Shown one piece after another: positions 34,296 through 42,978 of a stretch of DNA of 64,000 bases; position 1 is the first letter of the stretch, and every line of letters begins with the position of its first letter. The position numbers and the translations under genes are program-made. This DNA is from Glaciecola sp. UBA2563 (GTDB taxonomy: Bacteria > Pseudomonadota > Gammaproteobacteria > Enterobacterales > Alteromonadaceae): positions 62,001 to 126,000 of the forward strand of contig DDLV01000105.1 in assembly GCA_002340325.1 (NCBI GenBank), read 5' to 3'. The notes beneath the pieces are model-generated. The model was not told where the DNA came from. It saw nothing but the letters and a program-made list of their open reading frames with translations, and made no database searches.

Positions 34296-35086
34296 ATGCC
34301 TTTTCACAGGATTAATATCAAGTTGAATAACAAAATAGAATGCAAAAACTGTGGTCACATGTTTGAGGGGAGCTTTTGCAATAAGTGTGGACAAAAAGCG
34401 AGCGTTGGTAAGATTGATGCAAACTACTTCATCTACAACATTATTAAAAATCAGATTCAGTTCGAATTTGGTATTTTTAAACGGTAAAAGACCTAAGTTT
34501 GAGGCCTGGACCGGCAATTCGCGATTTTTTGTCAGGTAAACGAAAACGATACGTCAATCCTATTTCTTATCTTTTACTCGCGTCTGCTGCATATGTATTG
34601 ATTCTCCACTTTTTGGGGCTAAATACCTTTTTTGAAGACGTTACGTTAGGGTTTGCCGAGGGCGCTGCGGATAAAAATGATTCGCAAGCATCTACGTCAA
34701 TGTTTATTCAAGCGCTGAATGTTGTATCCAAAAACCATACATATGGGCTGTTGCTTACTCTGCCTTTATTTGCGCTTAATTCATATCTAATTTTTATGCG
34801 AGAGAAATATAGTTACTTTGAACACCTTGTCATAAATATGTATATCACTGGTCAGCAAATGCTGATTTACTTAACAGCAGCCTTTCTTGTCGTCAAAGAT
34901 ACTTTTACAGAAGCTATTCCATTGCCCCTTGGGATGGCATTTAACTGTGTTGTCTTGTACCAGATTTTCACATCTTATCCACCGGTAACCAGGATCCTGT
35001 ATTCTATAGCCACCTACCTGTTGTTTTACGTTCAGATTTTTCTGCTTGCGCTAATTGTTGCAGTGTTACTTTACGTCACTAAATAA
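34296..35086 (+). pseudogene. DUF3667 protein gene with a frameshift
   Basis: The frame from ATG 34296 gives a zinc-ribbon start (CKNCG, CNKCG) and helical FEFGIFK, then stops at TAA 34485-34487. The -1 frame, from about 34481, continues TVKDLSLRPGPAIRDFLSG and RKRYVNPISYLLL, then several membrane segments to TAA at 35086. Put together these match DUF3667 proteins, where the ribbon is followed directly by the RPG...I...KR.rY.NPI block. One extra A in the AAA at 34479-34481 would restore a continuous frame. So this is a recent single-base loss or a sequencing error; function of the family is unknown. Confidence 0.75.
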
Positions 35087-35257
35087 GCCGTTTTGGGTTG
35101 TTGAATCCTTGGAATTGATATAATCGTTATTGATAAGACATATTTAGTATTATATTCAAAATCGAAATTCTGATTGTTTTATCTGCTTGTTTATTCCACT
35201 TTTAAGGAGGTATAGAGTTGCGTCATTATTATTTTCTTTTGTTTACGGAGAAAAGAC

Positions 35258-36199
35258 ATGACAGATATGGCGACTACCACCAACGATAAAATGAAAAGCG
35301 CTCTTTTGAAAGCGCGAGCAATTGATCTTCCATCAAGAGATGAAACACTTCGACGCTCGTATAAAGTACAGGATTTTTGGCGTGCTAACGCTGCTATGCT
35401 TGTAAACGCATGGCGAGAATGGGAAGCAGCAAAAAACACACATCGTTTTCCTTTAAATGATTCACTACTGGATCCGAATTTGCGAGACGCTGTAAATGCG
35501 GCATGGCAAGAGCCTGACAAAGAAACACTGGTGAAAACGTTATGGAAAGAAGTGTCAGATGGTGTTTTTGAGGCACAGTTTTTTGACCCTTCGAAGTTAC
35601 AAGAGTTGAGAGGTTATCTGGAAACCACTGCCAATTCTGGTATCCCTGCGAGAGCGCCTTATGGCATTGCCTTAAACAGACACGGTGTCATGCTTGACCC
35701 GCGCTCCGAAGGCTATCTTGCAGCGCCTGCGTTTCAAGACTTTTATCAGGTGCTCATGAGTTATTATATGCGCCCCATAGCAAGACTTTTGTTTCCAGGT
35801 GTTACAGGCTATGACAGCCAAACATTCGGATTTACTATTCAATATCAGTCTGGGATGGATACATCGTTGCAACCCCATACTGATGCTAGTGCGGCAACTT
35901 TAAACATCAACATGAATTTGCCTGACGAACCGTTTACCGGATCTCAAGTTGATTTTTATGACCGCAAAAAGAACAAGGTGGAACGAGTGGTCTTTGAGCC
36001 GGGTAGGGCATTGATACACAGAGGAAATGTGCTTCATACTGCACAGCCGATTACGAGTGGAACACGCTCGAATATGGTATTGTGGCTGTACGGTAAACAA
36101 ATGCAGATCCCGCCTCAACATATGTCAACAAAGCAGGATGTTGCTGACGTCCGATGGCGACAGTCGATGGAAGCGCTTGATACGTATGCGCCATTTTAG
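35258..36199 (+). CDS. 2-oxoglutarate/Fe(II)-dependent oxygenase-like protein
   Basis: A 313-residue protein. A double-stranded beta-helix is suggested by LQPHTDASAATLNINMNL with H207 and D209, and by GRALIHRGNVLHTAQPITSG with H260 about 50 residues later, followed by a conserved arginine in TRSNMVLWLYG. This HxD...H...R spacing is the iron and 2-oxoglutarate site of prolyl-hydroxylase-like oxygenases. The N-terminal 120 residues are helical and not recognised. The substrate is unknown. A ribosome site (GGAGAAAAG) precedes the ATG. A DUF4437 cupin gene follows after 74 bases. The leader has ATTCTGATT at 35167-35175, similar to the arms of the LysR site at 31306. Confidence 0.8.
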   Translation: MTDMATTTNDKMKSALLKARAIDLPSRDETLRRSYKVQDFWRANAAMLVNAWREWEAAKNTHRFPLNDSLLDPNLRDAVNAAWQEPDKETLVKTLWKEVSDGVFEAQFFDPSKLQELRGYLETTANSGIPARAPYGIALNRHGVMLDPRSEGYLAAPAFQDFYQVLMSYYMRPIARLLFPGVTGYDSQTFGFTIQYQSGMDTSLQPHTDASAATLNINMNLPDEPFTGSQVDFYDRKKNKVERVVFEPGRALIHRGNVLHTAQPITSGTRSNMVLWLYGKQMQIPPQHMSTKQDVADVRWRQSMEALDTYAPF

Positions 36200-36273
36200 G
36201 GCGATGCCAATGTTATATGCTAAAACTTTGACTAACATACGGTGAAAAAACCAAACCGAGGATCGTCGATACG

Positions 36274-37089
36274 GTGAAACAGATCAAGATAGCCGTCGTT
36301 CTAATAGTATTATTCCTAACGTATGCTAGTAATGCCGCTAAATCCCCGTCTCTAAAGGTGATTGCGGCAGAGAACGTTGAGTGGGGATACCTCAACCCGT
36401 TAAGAGGAAAACTGAGTCCGGGTGCTGCTAATCTATGGGGTGATAGAACAACAGATGATGCAACCGGCATGTTGGTTCGCTTTAACAAGGGATTTGAGTC
36501 CCCGCCACATATTCATAATATTACCTACCGTGGCGTCGTTATTAATGGCCTACTGCACAATGCCGCGCCAAAGGCTGAAAAATTTTGGATGCCAACGGGT
36601 TCTTATTGGACACAACCCGCTGGGCACAATCATACGACTGCTGCTAATAGTGAGAGCAACTTAATCTATTTAGAAATTGAATCAGGACCTTATTTAGTGC
36701 TGCCGTCCAAAGAAGCATTTGATAATGGAGAAAAAGCATTAAACCTGCATAGAGATAACATTGTCTGGCTAGAAAGCGAGGAGCTCTCCTTTGTACACGT
36801 TGAGGGTGTAAAAGTAACGCGACTATGGAAGTCTGCTGATGGGATAAGCGGTTCATTGGTAAAATTGCCTGCGCGCACACAAATCAGCCTCTTAACATCA
36901 GCTACAGAATTTCGAGTAGTTCAGATACTTGGGACCGTAGACTACCATTCTAAAGACTGGCCAAAGACACAGCTTGCTCCAGGTAGTTATATTGAGTCGA
37001 CTGGTGAATATGCGCATGTTTTTAACAATACCCGAGATACTGATTCGGTAATTTATATTCGTAAAAATGACGCGTTTACAATCAAATAA
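36274..37089 (+). CDS. Secreted DUF4437 cupin protein
   Basis: A 271-residue protein with a signal peptide (about 1-22, cleavage after SNA) and two cupin-like halves. RFNKGFESPPHIHN and PAGHNHTT carry the histidines that would bind a metal in the first half; the second half lacks an equivalent set. This matches DUF4437, a cupin family of unknown function. The start is GTG 36274 with GAGG 12 bases upstream, a rather long spacing. It probably shares a transcript with the oxygenase gene. Confidence 0.8.
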   Translation: MKQIKIAVVLIVLFLTYASNAAKSPSLKVIAAENVEWGYLNPLRGKLSPGAANLWGDRTTDDATGMLVRFNKGFESPPHIHNITYRGVVINGLLHNAAPKAEKFWMPTGSYWTQPAGHNHTTAANSESNLIYLEIESGPYLVLPSKEAFDNGEKALNLHRDNIVWLESEELSFVHVEGVKVTRLWKSADGISGSLVKLPARTQISLLTSATEFRVVQILGTVDYHSKDWPKTQLAPGSYIESTGEYAHVFNNTRDTDSVIYIRKNDAFTIK

Positions 37090-37134
37090 TGGTTAGACAA
37101 AACAAGAGCGTGGGGACTAAACAGCAATCATTTC

Positions 37135-38775
37135 CTAGGCAAATGCTTCTTTGATTTCGGCCTGCATGTTTTCGAATTTCTTCAAGTGGGTCGCTTTTAA
37201 CGGCATGTTTTGAATAAACCGATGAATAGCTTTAGCTTCATCGACATGTTCATTTTCTGGCGTTTTTGATGATTTGATGAGCTTAATAAGCGATTGTAAA
37301 AGGTTTAAATTGACACCAATGTTGAGTGGGCTGATATTTTTTGCGCTGATGAACTCTTCATATGCCTGGTGAAAATTGCCTTGGCTATAAAGTTCGATGC
37401 CTTTCTTGTTATGAAGTATGTAATCGTCGCGTTTCTCAGCATTATTTTTCATTACTAACTCAACTTGATGAGCAATACTTGGATCTAGATGCTCTATGTT
37501 TTCTCCCAATAGGGTAGAGAGTTTTGTAGCTTCTTCAAAATCACCAAGATCGAGCATTAATTTCAGGCTGTCAGGTGCCATACTGATGGGGTAGTCGGGG
37601 AATTCATTTTCGATTTGAATTTGTACATTTTCCAGCGTCCGCTTTGCTTCAGTTGTTTTCCCTTCAATGAACTCCATTCTGGCATGAACGAGGTTTTCAA
37701 AGATTTCGAAATTGAAACCCTCTTCATTTTCAGCTTCACTGGTTTGCACTCGTTGCATTGTCAACGAAGCTTCTTGTAAAAATCTGTTTTTTTCTTTTTT
37801 CTCATTCGAGTGTTCAGCAACATCAAGAATGCTTCTTATGTAACTGCACATGTGATTGACATTCTTATGCACGGACCGTTGTGATAGCTCGTAAATCGAG
37901 CGAGAGCTTGTCATCGCTATGTCGTAGTTATCATTTTCTCTAGAAATCTTGCATACCTTAAAGTGTCTATCTATTGATAATGGCGACAGTTCAAGTGCGT
38001 CTTGTATATATTTTAACGCGTCTGATTTCTTTTCGGACAAAAGCAATGCTTCAGCAACAATATCATATGCCTCTACCGTATTTCTCGATTGCTCTATGAC
38101 TTTTTTCCCCAAAGAAATTGCCTGTTGGTAATTGCTCAATAGAAGCTGAGTTTTTGCCATTGCTACTGCTGCCCAGTGCATAGGACGTTCATCGAGAATT
38201 TGCTGTAGTAGTTGTTCAGCCGCGGTGAATTTTTTTGTTCTCCAATAAAGTTGTACCAAGTACTTTAAAAGTTGAGAGGTGTAGCGCGGTTCGGTTTCTA
38301 AAAAATGTTTACAGGTCTGTATGGCTAAATCGAATTTATTGTGCGCAATTTGACTGTACAGGGCAGACAACGTCGTTCTTCTCATCAGCGCGCGTGAAAT
38401 TCTCGAATTCAACTGCGCTTGTGAAAATGGTTTTATTAAATAATCGTCGGGTTGTTTTTCAATTGACCCAAGAACTAATGAGCGAGAACTTTCGCCACTG
38501 ATCATAATAAAAACTGTCGAGGGTTTTACAATTTTGCTGTTTCTTACTTCCTCCAGAAATTCAAATCCATTTTTGCGTTTAACACCAAGGTGCAAATCAC
38601 ACACGATAATATCGATTGTATTCGTCCTACACGCGCGCAGCCCAGCTTCAGCGCTTTGTTCGCATATGACCTTGCCTGCACCGAGATTAGATAGCAAGCC
38701 TTTCAGCAAAAGCATAAAGGGTCTTCTATCCTCAACGACTAAGCACGTTTTATTTGAATAATCTAGTTTTTCCAT
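37135..38775 (-). CDS. Response regulator with TPR-like tail (paralogue of the one at 8309)
   Basis: A 546-residue protein with a receiver domain at residues 8-130 (E15-D16 in VVEDRR, phospho-acceptor D60 in IIVCDLHLG, K115 in YLIKPF) and then about 400 residues of helical TPR-type repeats. Architecture, length and the RLNS/FPL-type C-terminal block (GVNLNLLQSL here, AFSLNLLQSL in the paralogue) show it is a true paralogue of the gene at 8309. No output domain. ATG 38775 is preferred to a TTG 15 bases earlier. The ribosome site is weak. The partner kinase is not adjacent. Confidence 0.88.
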   Translation of the reverse strand: MEKLDYSNKTCLVVEDRRPFMLLLKGLLSNLGAGKVICEQSAEAGLRACRTNTIDIIVCDLHLGVKRKNGFEFLEEVRNSKIVKPSTVFIMISGESSRSLVLGSIEKQPDDYLIKPFSQAQLNSRISRALMRRTTLSALYSQIAHNKFDLAIQTCKHFLETEPRYTSQLLKYLVQLYWRTKKFTAAEQLLQQILDERPMHWAAVAMAKTQLLLSNYQQAISLGKKVIEQSRNTVEAYDIVAEALLLSEKKSDALKYIQDALELSPLSIDRHFKVCKISRENDNYDIAMTSSRSIYELSQRSVHKNVNHMCSYIRSILDVAEHSNEKKEKNRFLQEASLTMQRVQTSEAENEEGFNFEIFENLVHARMEFIEGKTTEAKRTLENVQIQIENEFPDYPISMAPDSLKLMLDLGDFEEATKLSTLLGENIEHLDPSIAHQVELVMKNNAEKRDDYILHNKKGIELYSQGNFHQAYEEFISAKNISPLNIGVNLNLLQSLIKLIKSSKTPENEHVDEAKAIHRFIQNMPLKATHLKKFENMQAEIKEAFA

Positions 38776-38887
38776 TTGGACCAAAAACAAACTCGATAAT
38801 TATGTATCGAAAGAATTTTAAGATGGCTTGAGTAATTTCGTCTGCTTGCCGATAGATTTTTTACTATCGGCGATCAAACTTGAAAAT

Positions 38888-39403
38888 ATGTCTCAACTCA
38901 TCAGCGTTAGCGAATATTTAAACCCTGGGCAACAACTCAATGTGCATCTGCATTCGCAAACGACATCGACACATATGCTTTCGTTTTTCAATTCGATATT
39001 ATCAAATGCACTAGTGACAGATGATAATTCGGAAGAGGCATCTAACGATTCGCTGGGTTTACACGCTGATATGAATGTTAATACGCATTCTAAATTCAGT
39101 ACTGAGGCAAGACCTGCTCAAATCGCACAACAATTGACGCTGAGCACACTTCTTTTGGATAAAAATGTGGTGGATTTTTCGTTTTACAATGCGCTATATC
39201 AAGCACCTTTGGCATCAAAAAATGATCCAAAGGCAATTTCTCGTGAGGTCATCAAAAATATGCCATGGCTCACCAGGAAAAAACTCTTTGGTTTTTCTGA
39301 ACCACTTGAAAAAGACGAGAACACTGATTCTTTGTCAGACTCCCTATCGGAAAACATGTTAGGAATGGTCGAAAAATCAAGGGCACTCTATACAACTATC
39401 TGA
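38888..39403 (+). CDS. Unknown protein, 171 residues
   Basis: No family recognised. A soluble, serine- and asparagine-rich sequence with a C-terminal helix (SLSDSLSENMLGMVEKSRAL) and no membrane segment or signal. The ATG at 38888 is chosen over an earlier in-frame start at 38828, which would add mostly hydrophobic residues without homology; the ribosome site is weak. Divergent from the TPR regulator. Whether it is a real gene is likely but unproven. Confidence 0.5.
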   Translation: MSQLISVSEYLNPGQQLNVHLHSQTTSTHMLSFFNSILSNALVTDDNSEEASNDSLGLHADMNVNTHSKFSTEARPAQIAQQLTLSTLLLDKNVVDFSFYNALYQAPLASKNDPKAISREVIKNMPWLTRKKLFGFSEPLEKDENTDSLSDSLSENMLGMVEKSRALYTTI

Positions 39404-39508
39404 TAATACCAAAGCACATCTTAGCCACTTGTGCATTAAGCTATCACATGCTAAATTCCGCCGCTCAAATTGCATTGGTTTTACGTTCCAACTCGCATAG
39501 GTAGATTT

Positions 39509-40501
39509 ATGAAAAGCTTTTTAGTTTGCGCGATGTATAAATTCGTCACGCTTGATAATTATCGTGAAATGAGAGTGCCACTTCGCACATTCATGGAGCA
39601 GCACAACATCAAAGGTACCATTCTTCTCGCCCATGAAGGATTAAATGGAACTGTCTCTGGTACCGAAGAAGATATTCAGCGATTACTCAATCACCTCAAT
39701 GAGGATGTTCGCATTGCACCGATATCTTACAAGTTTTCTTGGCATGACAGCCAACCTTTTTACCGAACCAAAGTAAAACTCAAAAAAGAAATTGTGACGA
39801 TGGGTGTTGATGACATAGATCCAACGCAATCAGTAGGCACATATGTTAAGCCTAAAGATTGGAATGCGCTGATAAGCGATCCTGATGTTTTGGTAATTGA
39901 TACGCGCAATGATTATGAGATTGAAATTGGTACTTTCGCACACGCTGTTAATCCGAATACGCAGTCTTTTAGAGAATTTCCCGATTATGTCAATCGAGAG
40001 TTAAATCCAGACAAACAAAAGAAAGTGGCGATGTTTTGTACAGGCGGTATCAGGTGTGAAAAATCAACTGCGTTTTTAAAACAGCAAGGTTTCGAAAACG
40101 TTTATCACCTCCATGGAGGTATTCTGCAGTATTTAGAGGATGTGCCTGCAGAAGAGTCGCTATGGCAAGGTGATTGTTTTGTTTTTGATAATCGTGTGGC
40201 GGTTAATCACGACTTGGAAAAAGGCAAGTACGAGCAGTGTTACGCGTGCCGCTTACCCATTACTGAAGAAGACAAATTAAGCGAACAATATGAACCAGGC
40301 GTTTCCTGTCCGAAGTGCTTTGGTACGCACAGTGAAGAGCAACTTGCGCGTTTTAGAGAGCGTGAAAAACAAGTGCAACTGGCAAAGGCAAGGCATGAGG
40401 AGCATGTAGGCAGCGACGCGCGTGATGTGATGTATGCAAAGAGAGCTGATAAAGCGCGTGTACAAAGCCAACGCGCATTAGAGAAGCAACTAAAGTCTTA
40501 A
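39509..40501 (+). CDS. trhO: tRNA uridine(34) hydroxylase TrhO (YceA, rhodanese domain)
   Basis: A 330-residue protein matching TrhO: an acylphosphatase-like N-terminal domain (KGTILLAHEGLNGTVSG), a rhodanese domain with C in MFCTGGIRCEKS near residue 180, and a C-terminal Cys pair (CYACR, CPKCFG). In E. coli it hydroxylates uridine 34 of tRNA, the first step toward 5-methoxy and 5-oxyacetyl uridine. ATG 39509 gives the classical start MKSFLVCAMYKF; an earlier in-frame start is not conserved. Confidence 0.95.
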   Translation: MKSFLVCAMYKFVTLDNYREMRVPLRTFMEQHNIKGTILLAHEGLNGTVSGTEEDIQRLLNHLNEDVRIAPISYKFSWHDSQPFYRTKVKLKKEIVTMGVDDIDPTQSVGTYVKPKDWNALISDPDVLVIDTRNDYEIEIGTFAHAVNPNTQSFREFPDYVNRELNPDKQKKVAMFCTGGIRCEKSTAFLKQQGFENVYHLHGGILQYLEDVPAEESLWQGDCFVFDNRVAVNHDLEKGKYEQCYACRLPITEEDKLSEQYEPGVSCPKCFGTHSEEQLARFREREKQVQLAKARHEEHVGSDARDVMYAKRADKARVQSQRALEKQLKS

Positions 40502-40571
40502 TTTTTGATGGCGTTGGCACGATGAAAAGAGTAAACTTCTTTATACAAAATAGTTAAGGAGTTTTTATTGA

Positions 40572-40826
40572 ATGACACAGTCAACGTCTAACTCGCTATC
40601 TCCCGAACAAATAGATGCTATTCGCAAAGACTATGACTTTTTCGATTTGGACAAGGACGGGCAAATCAACTTAAAAGAGTTCGTCGAATTGTTAACCATA
40701 TTATCCCCAAAGACCAAAGCGTCTCATGTTGAAGAGGGGTTCAACTTGATTGATAACAACGGAGACGGTTTCATCGATTTTGATGAATTTCTAGCATGGT
40801 GGCACGAATGCTGGTGGGAATACTAA
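40572..40826 (+). CDS. Small EF-hand calcium-binding protein
   Basis: An 84-residue protein with two EF-hands. Loops D25-E36 (DLDKDGQINLKE) and D61-E72 (DNNGDGFIDFDE) have all Ca2+ ligands including the terminal glutamates. The C-terminus is unusually tryptophan-rich (WWHECWWEY), which may bind a target or membrane. AAGGAG lies about 10 bases before the ATG. No signal peptide, so cytoplasmic. No obvious operon partner; trhO precedes it by 70 bases. Confidence 0.88.
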   Translation: MTQSTSNSLSPEQIDAIRKDYDFFDLDKDGQINLKEFVELLTILSPKTKASHVEEGFNLIDNNGDGFIDFDEFLAWWHECWWEY

Positions 40827-40907
40827 TCCCAATAGTTTAAATCATCGACGTAAATGGAGCTGCAGTAAACCGACACTTAACCTAACGACATTAAAAATTC
40901 GTTTATT

Positions 40908-40937
40908 GAGTAGACAGTCTGTTAGGCTCTTTTTTTA
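40908..40937 (+). terminator. Candidate terminator after the EF-hand gene
   Basis: An imperfect hairpin (GAGTAGACAG against CTGTTAGGCTC, with an internal loop) followed by seven T residues at 40930-40936. It ends directly at the stop of the convergent helicase gene. The stem is weak, so confidence is moderate. Confidence 0.45.
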
Positions 40938-42248
40938 TTAATTCCTTTTACGTTTAATCATTGTTGCACCAGCATCGTGGTCTTTTATTTTGGGCATGTC
41001 CTCTGTCCGAGGACGGTTCTTAGCCATAGACCTTTTATTGTTAGGCGTCTTTTCAGACATTGGGCTACTCGTCTGCGCGCCCCTGTTTTGTTGGGCTTTT
41101 AGCCCTTGAAACTTGGTAAAGAAACCTGCCATATTGTTGATTGCTAAGTCTTGTTTAAGTCGTTCCTTGATATTAACAAAGCTCCACCAGTCTTTTTTAC
41201 CTACCAGTGAAAACGCGAGTCCTTTACTTCCAGCTCGACCGGTGCGCCCAATTCTATGCACATATTCATCTGCTTTTTTTGGAAGATCATAATTGATGAC
41301 GCGTTTAATATTAGAAATGTCTAATCCTCTGGAGCCTAGATCCGTCGTTATCAGGATCCCAGTTTTATTATTAACAAAATCGTTTAATGTTTGATTTCGC
41401 TTTCCTTGGGGCATTTCTCCGTGTAAATATGCTGCTGAGAAATCGTGTGATATGAGCATTGCAGATAGCCGTTCCGTATCTTCTCGCGTCGCAACAAAGA
41501 CTAGACTTTGCGTGCGAGCTTCAGGTAATAGCGTTATGAGTTGCTTGTCTTTTTGCTTTGGGCCGTCGCTGAAATAAAAGGCTTGTTCAATATCACTGTG
41601 TGGCGTTTCGACTCTATCAATCTCTATTTTTTCGGGAGACTTTAAAAAATTTTCCGCCATTTTAGTGATAAATTCACCATCTAGCGTGGCAGAAAACCAC
41701 ATAGTTTGTCGTTTGCGATGGTCAGCTGCTGAATTAATTTGATTGAGTTGTTCTTTAAACCCAAGCTCCATCATGCGGTCTGCTTCATCCAAGATCAGTA
41801 TTTCTAAACCATTGAGAAAGACATGCTTTGCATCAAGGTGATCGGCTAATCTGCCCGCCGTTGCCACGATTATTTCTGGGTTGTGTTTTAGTTTTTTGGC
41901 TTGATCATTAAAGTTTTCGCCACCAATGATTATCGCAGCTTGTAACCGCGTTTGGTCGCATTGCTTTTTTATGACGCCAAACACCTGTTTTGCAAGTTCG
42001 CGAGTAGGTGCGAGCACCACGGCTCTTGCATCTTGCCTTGATAGCGGTTTTTTTGTGAGTAGTTGATTGATCATTGGCACTGCAAAACCTAACGTTTTGC
42101 CAGAACCGGTTTTGGCGGCAACCATTAAATCATGCCCTTGCATAGCTCTGGTGATTGCTAGCTCTTGAACTTTCGTGAGCTCGTTGAAGTTTTGAATACT
42201 CAGTGCTTTTTGAAGTTGATGATGAAGTTTAAGGTCAGAGAAATACAA
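40938..42248 (-). CDS. DEAD-box RNA helicase (RhlE-like)
   Basis: A 436-residue ATP-dependent RNA helicase. Motif Q region (ELTKVQELAI), motif I AAKTGSGKT, Ia PTRELAKQ, II DEADRM, III SAT, and C-terminal motifs TTDLGSRGLDI and HRIGRTGR are all intact. The 80-residue C-terminal tail is basic (MIKRKRN). The N-terminus YFSDLKLHHQLQKAL matches the usual start of RhlE proteins, which supports a TTG start at 42248. That TTG lies 3 bases from the hairpin that ends the scoAB transcript and has no ribosome site. RNA target unknown. Confidence 0.9.
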   Translation of the reverse strand: MYFSDLKLHHQLQKALSIQNFNELTKVQELAITRAMQGHDLMVAAKTGSGKTLGFAVPMINQLLTKKPLSRQDARAVVLAPTRELAKQVFGVIKKQCDQTRLQAAIIIGGENFNDQAKKLKHNPEIIVATAGRLADHLDAKHVFLNGLEILILDEADRMMELGFKEQLNQINSAADHRKRQTMWFSATLDGEFITKMAENFLKSPEKIEIDRVETPHSDIEQAFYFSDGPKQKDKQLITLLPEARTQSLVFVATREDTERLSAMLISHDFSAAYLHGEMPQGKRNQTLNDFVNNKTGILITTDLGSRGLDISNIKRVINYDLPKKADEYVHRIGRTGRAGSKGLAFSLVGKKDWWSFVNIKERLKQDLAINNMAGFFTKFQGLKAQQNRGAQTSSPMSEKTPNNKRSMAKNRPRTEDMPKIKDHDAGATMIKRKRN

Positions 42249-42250
42249 GA

Positions 42251-42280
42251 AAACGCCCGGCTTTGATTGAGTCGGGCGTT
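42251..42280 (-). terminator. Terminator of the scoAB operon
   Basis: AACGCCCG and CGGGCGTT form a perfect 8-bp stem (loop 13 bases, partly pairable). Read leftward it is followed by TTTTC TTG. It ends the scoAB transcript 42 bases after scoB. The T-run contains the start region of the helicase gene. Confidence 0.75.
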
Positions 42281-42321
42281 AGTATAACGTTATTAGCAGT
42301 ATTGTTTTAACACTTTAACGG

Positions 42322-42978
42322 TTAAAACTGCATTTCGGGTATATCGCCATCCACGATGAGTTTACCGGCTGTTTTTTGCTTTATTTCTTCAACGTCTACG
42401 CCTGGTGCTCTCTCTTTTAGGTGAAAGGCGCCGTTGTCTACCTCAAGAACGGCAAGGTCTGTGATGATTTTAGTAATACAGTTAACGCCTGTTAGCGGAA
42501 GTTTGCATTCTGGTAGTAACTTAGAATTCCCGTGTTTATCAGCGTGGGTCATCGTCACAATGATATTTTTAGCACCCGCAACTAGATCCATCGCGCCTCC
42601 CATACCTTTGATCAGTTTACCGGGGATCATCCAAGACGCTATATTGCCATTTACATCAACTTCGAAAGCGCCAAGAACAGTCACATCGACGTGGCCGCCT
42701 CTAATCATCGCAAAGCTTTCTGAGGAGTTAAAAATGGATGCGCCGGTTATTGCAGTGACAGTTTCTTTACCTGCATTGATCATGTCTGCGTCGATTTGAT
42801 CTTCAGTCGGGTAGGGGCCCATACCGAGAAGCCCGTTTTCACTCTGAAGCATGACTTCAATACCCTCTGGTACAAAATTGGCAGCTAATGTTGGGATCCC
42901 GATACCAAGATTGACATAATTGCCGTCTGAAAACTCTTGAGCGACTCGCATTGCTATTTGATCTCTACTTAACGCCAT
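42322..42978 (-). CDS. scoB: 3-oxoacid CoA-transferase subunit B
   Basis: A 218-residue subunit of a succinyl-CoA:3-ketoacid CoA-transferase type enzyme that activates acetoacetate for ketone-body and ketogenic amino-acid use. The catalytic glutamate lies in LQSENGLLGMGPYP; the family blocks NLGIGIPTLAANF and GGAMDLVAGAK are intact. It begins in the stop codon of scoA (TAATG), which indicates co-translation. A butyrate or adipate CoA-transferase cannot be excluded, but subunit sizes and context match ScoAB best. Confidence 0.93.
   Translation of the reverse strand: MALSRDQIAMRVAQEFSDGNYVNLGIGIPTLAANFVPEGIEVMLQSENGLLGMGPYPTEDQIDADMINAGKETVTAITGASIFNSSESFAMIRGGHVDVTVLGAFEVDVNGNIASWMIPGKLIKGMGGAMDLVAGAKNIIVTMTHADKHGNSKLLPECKLPLTGVNCITKIITDLAVLEVDNGAFHLKERAPGVDVEEIKQKTAGKLIVDGDIPEMQF

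Noticed and set aside
34470..34490. Programmed -1 frameshift at TTTAAAC in the DUF3667 gene
   Set aside because: The heptamer is out of phase with the reading frame (TTT AAA C), so both tRNAs could not re-pair. A lost base is simpler.
29573..37089. Genomic island bounded by mobile elements
   Set aside because: The region looks accessory, but no integrase, transposase, tRNA or flanking direct repeat was found.
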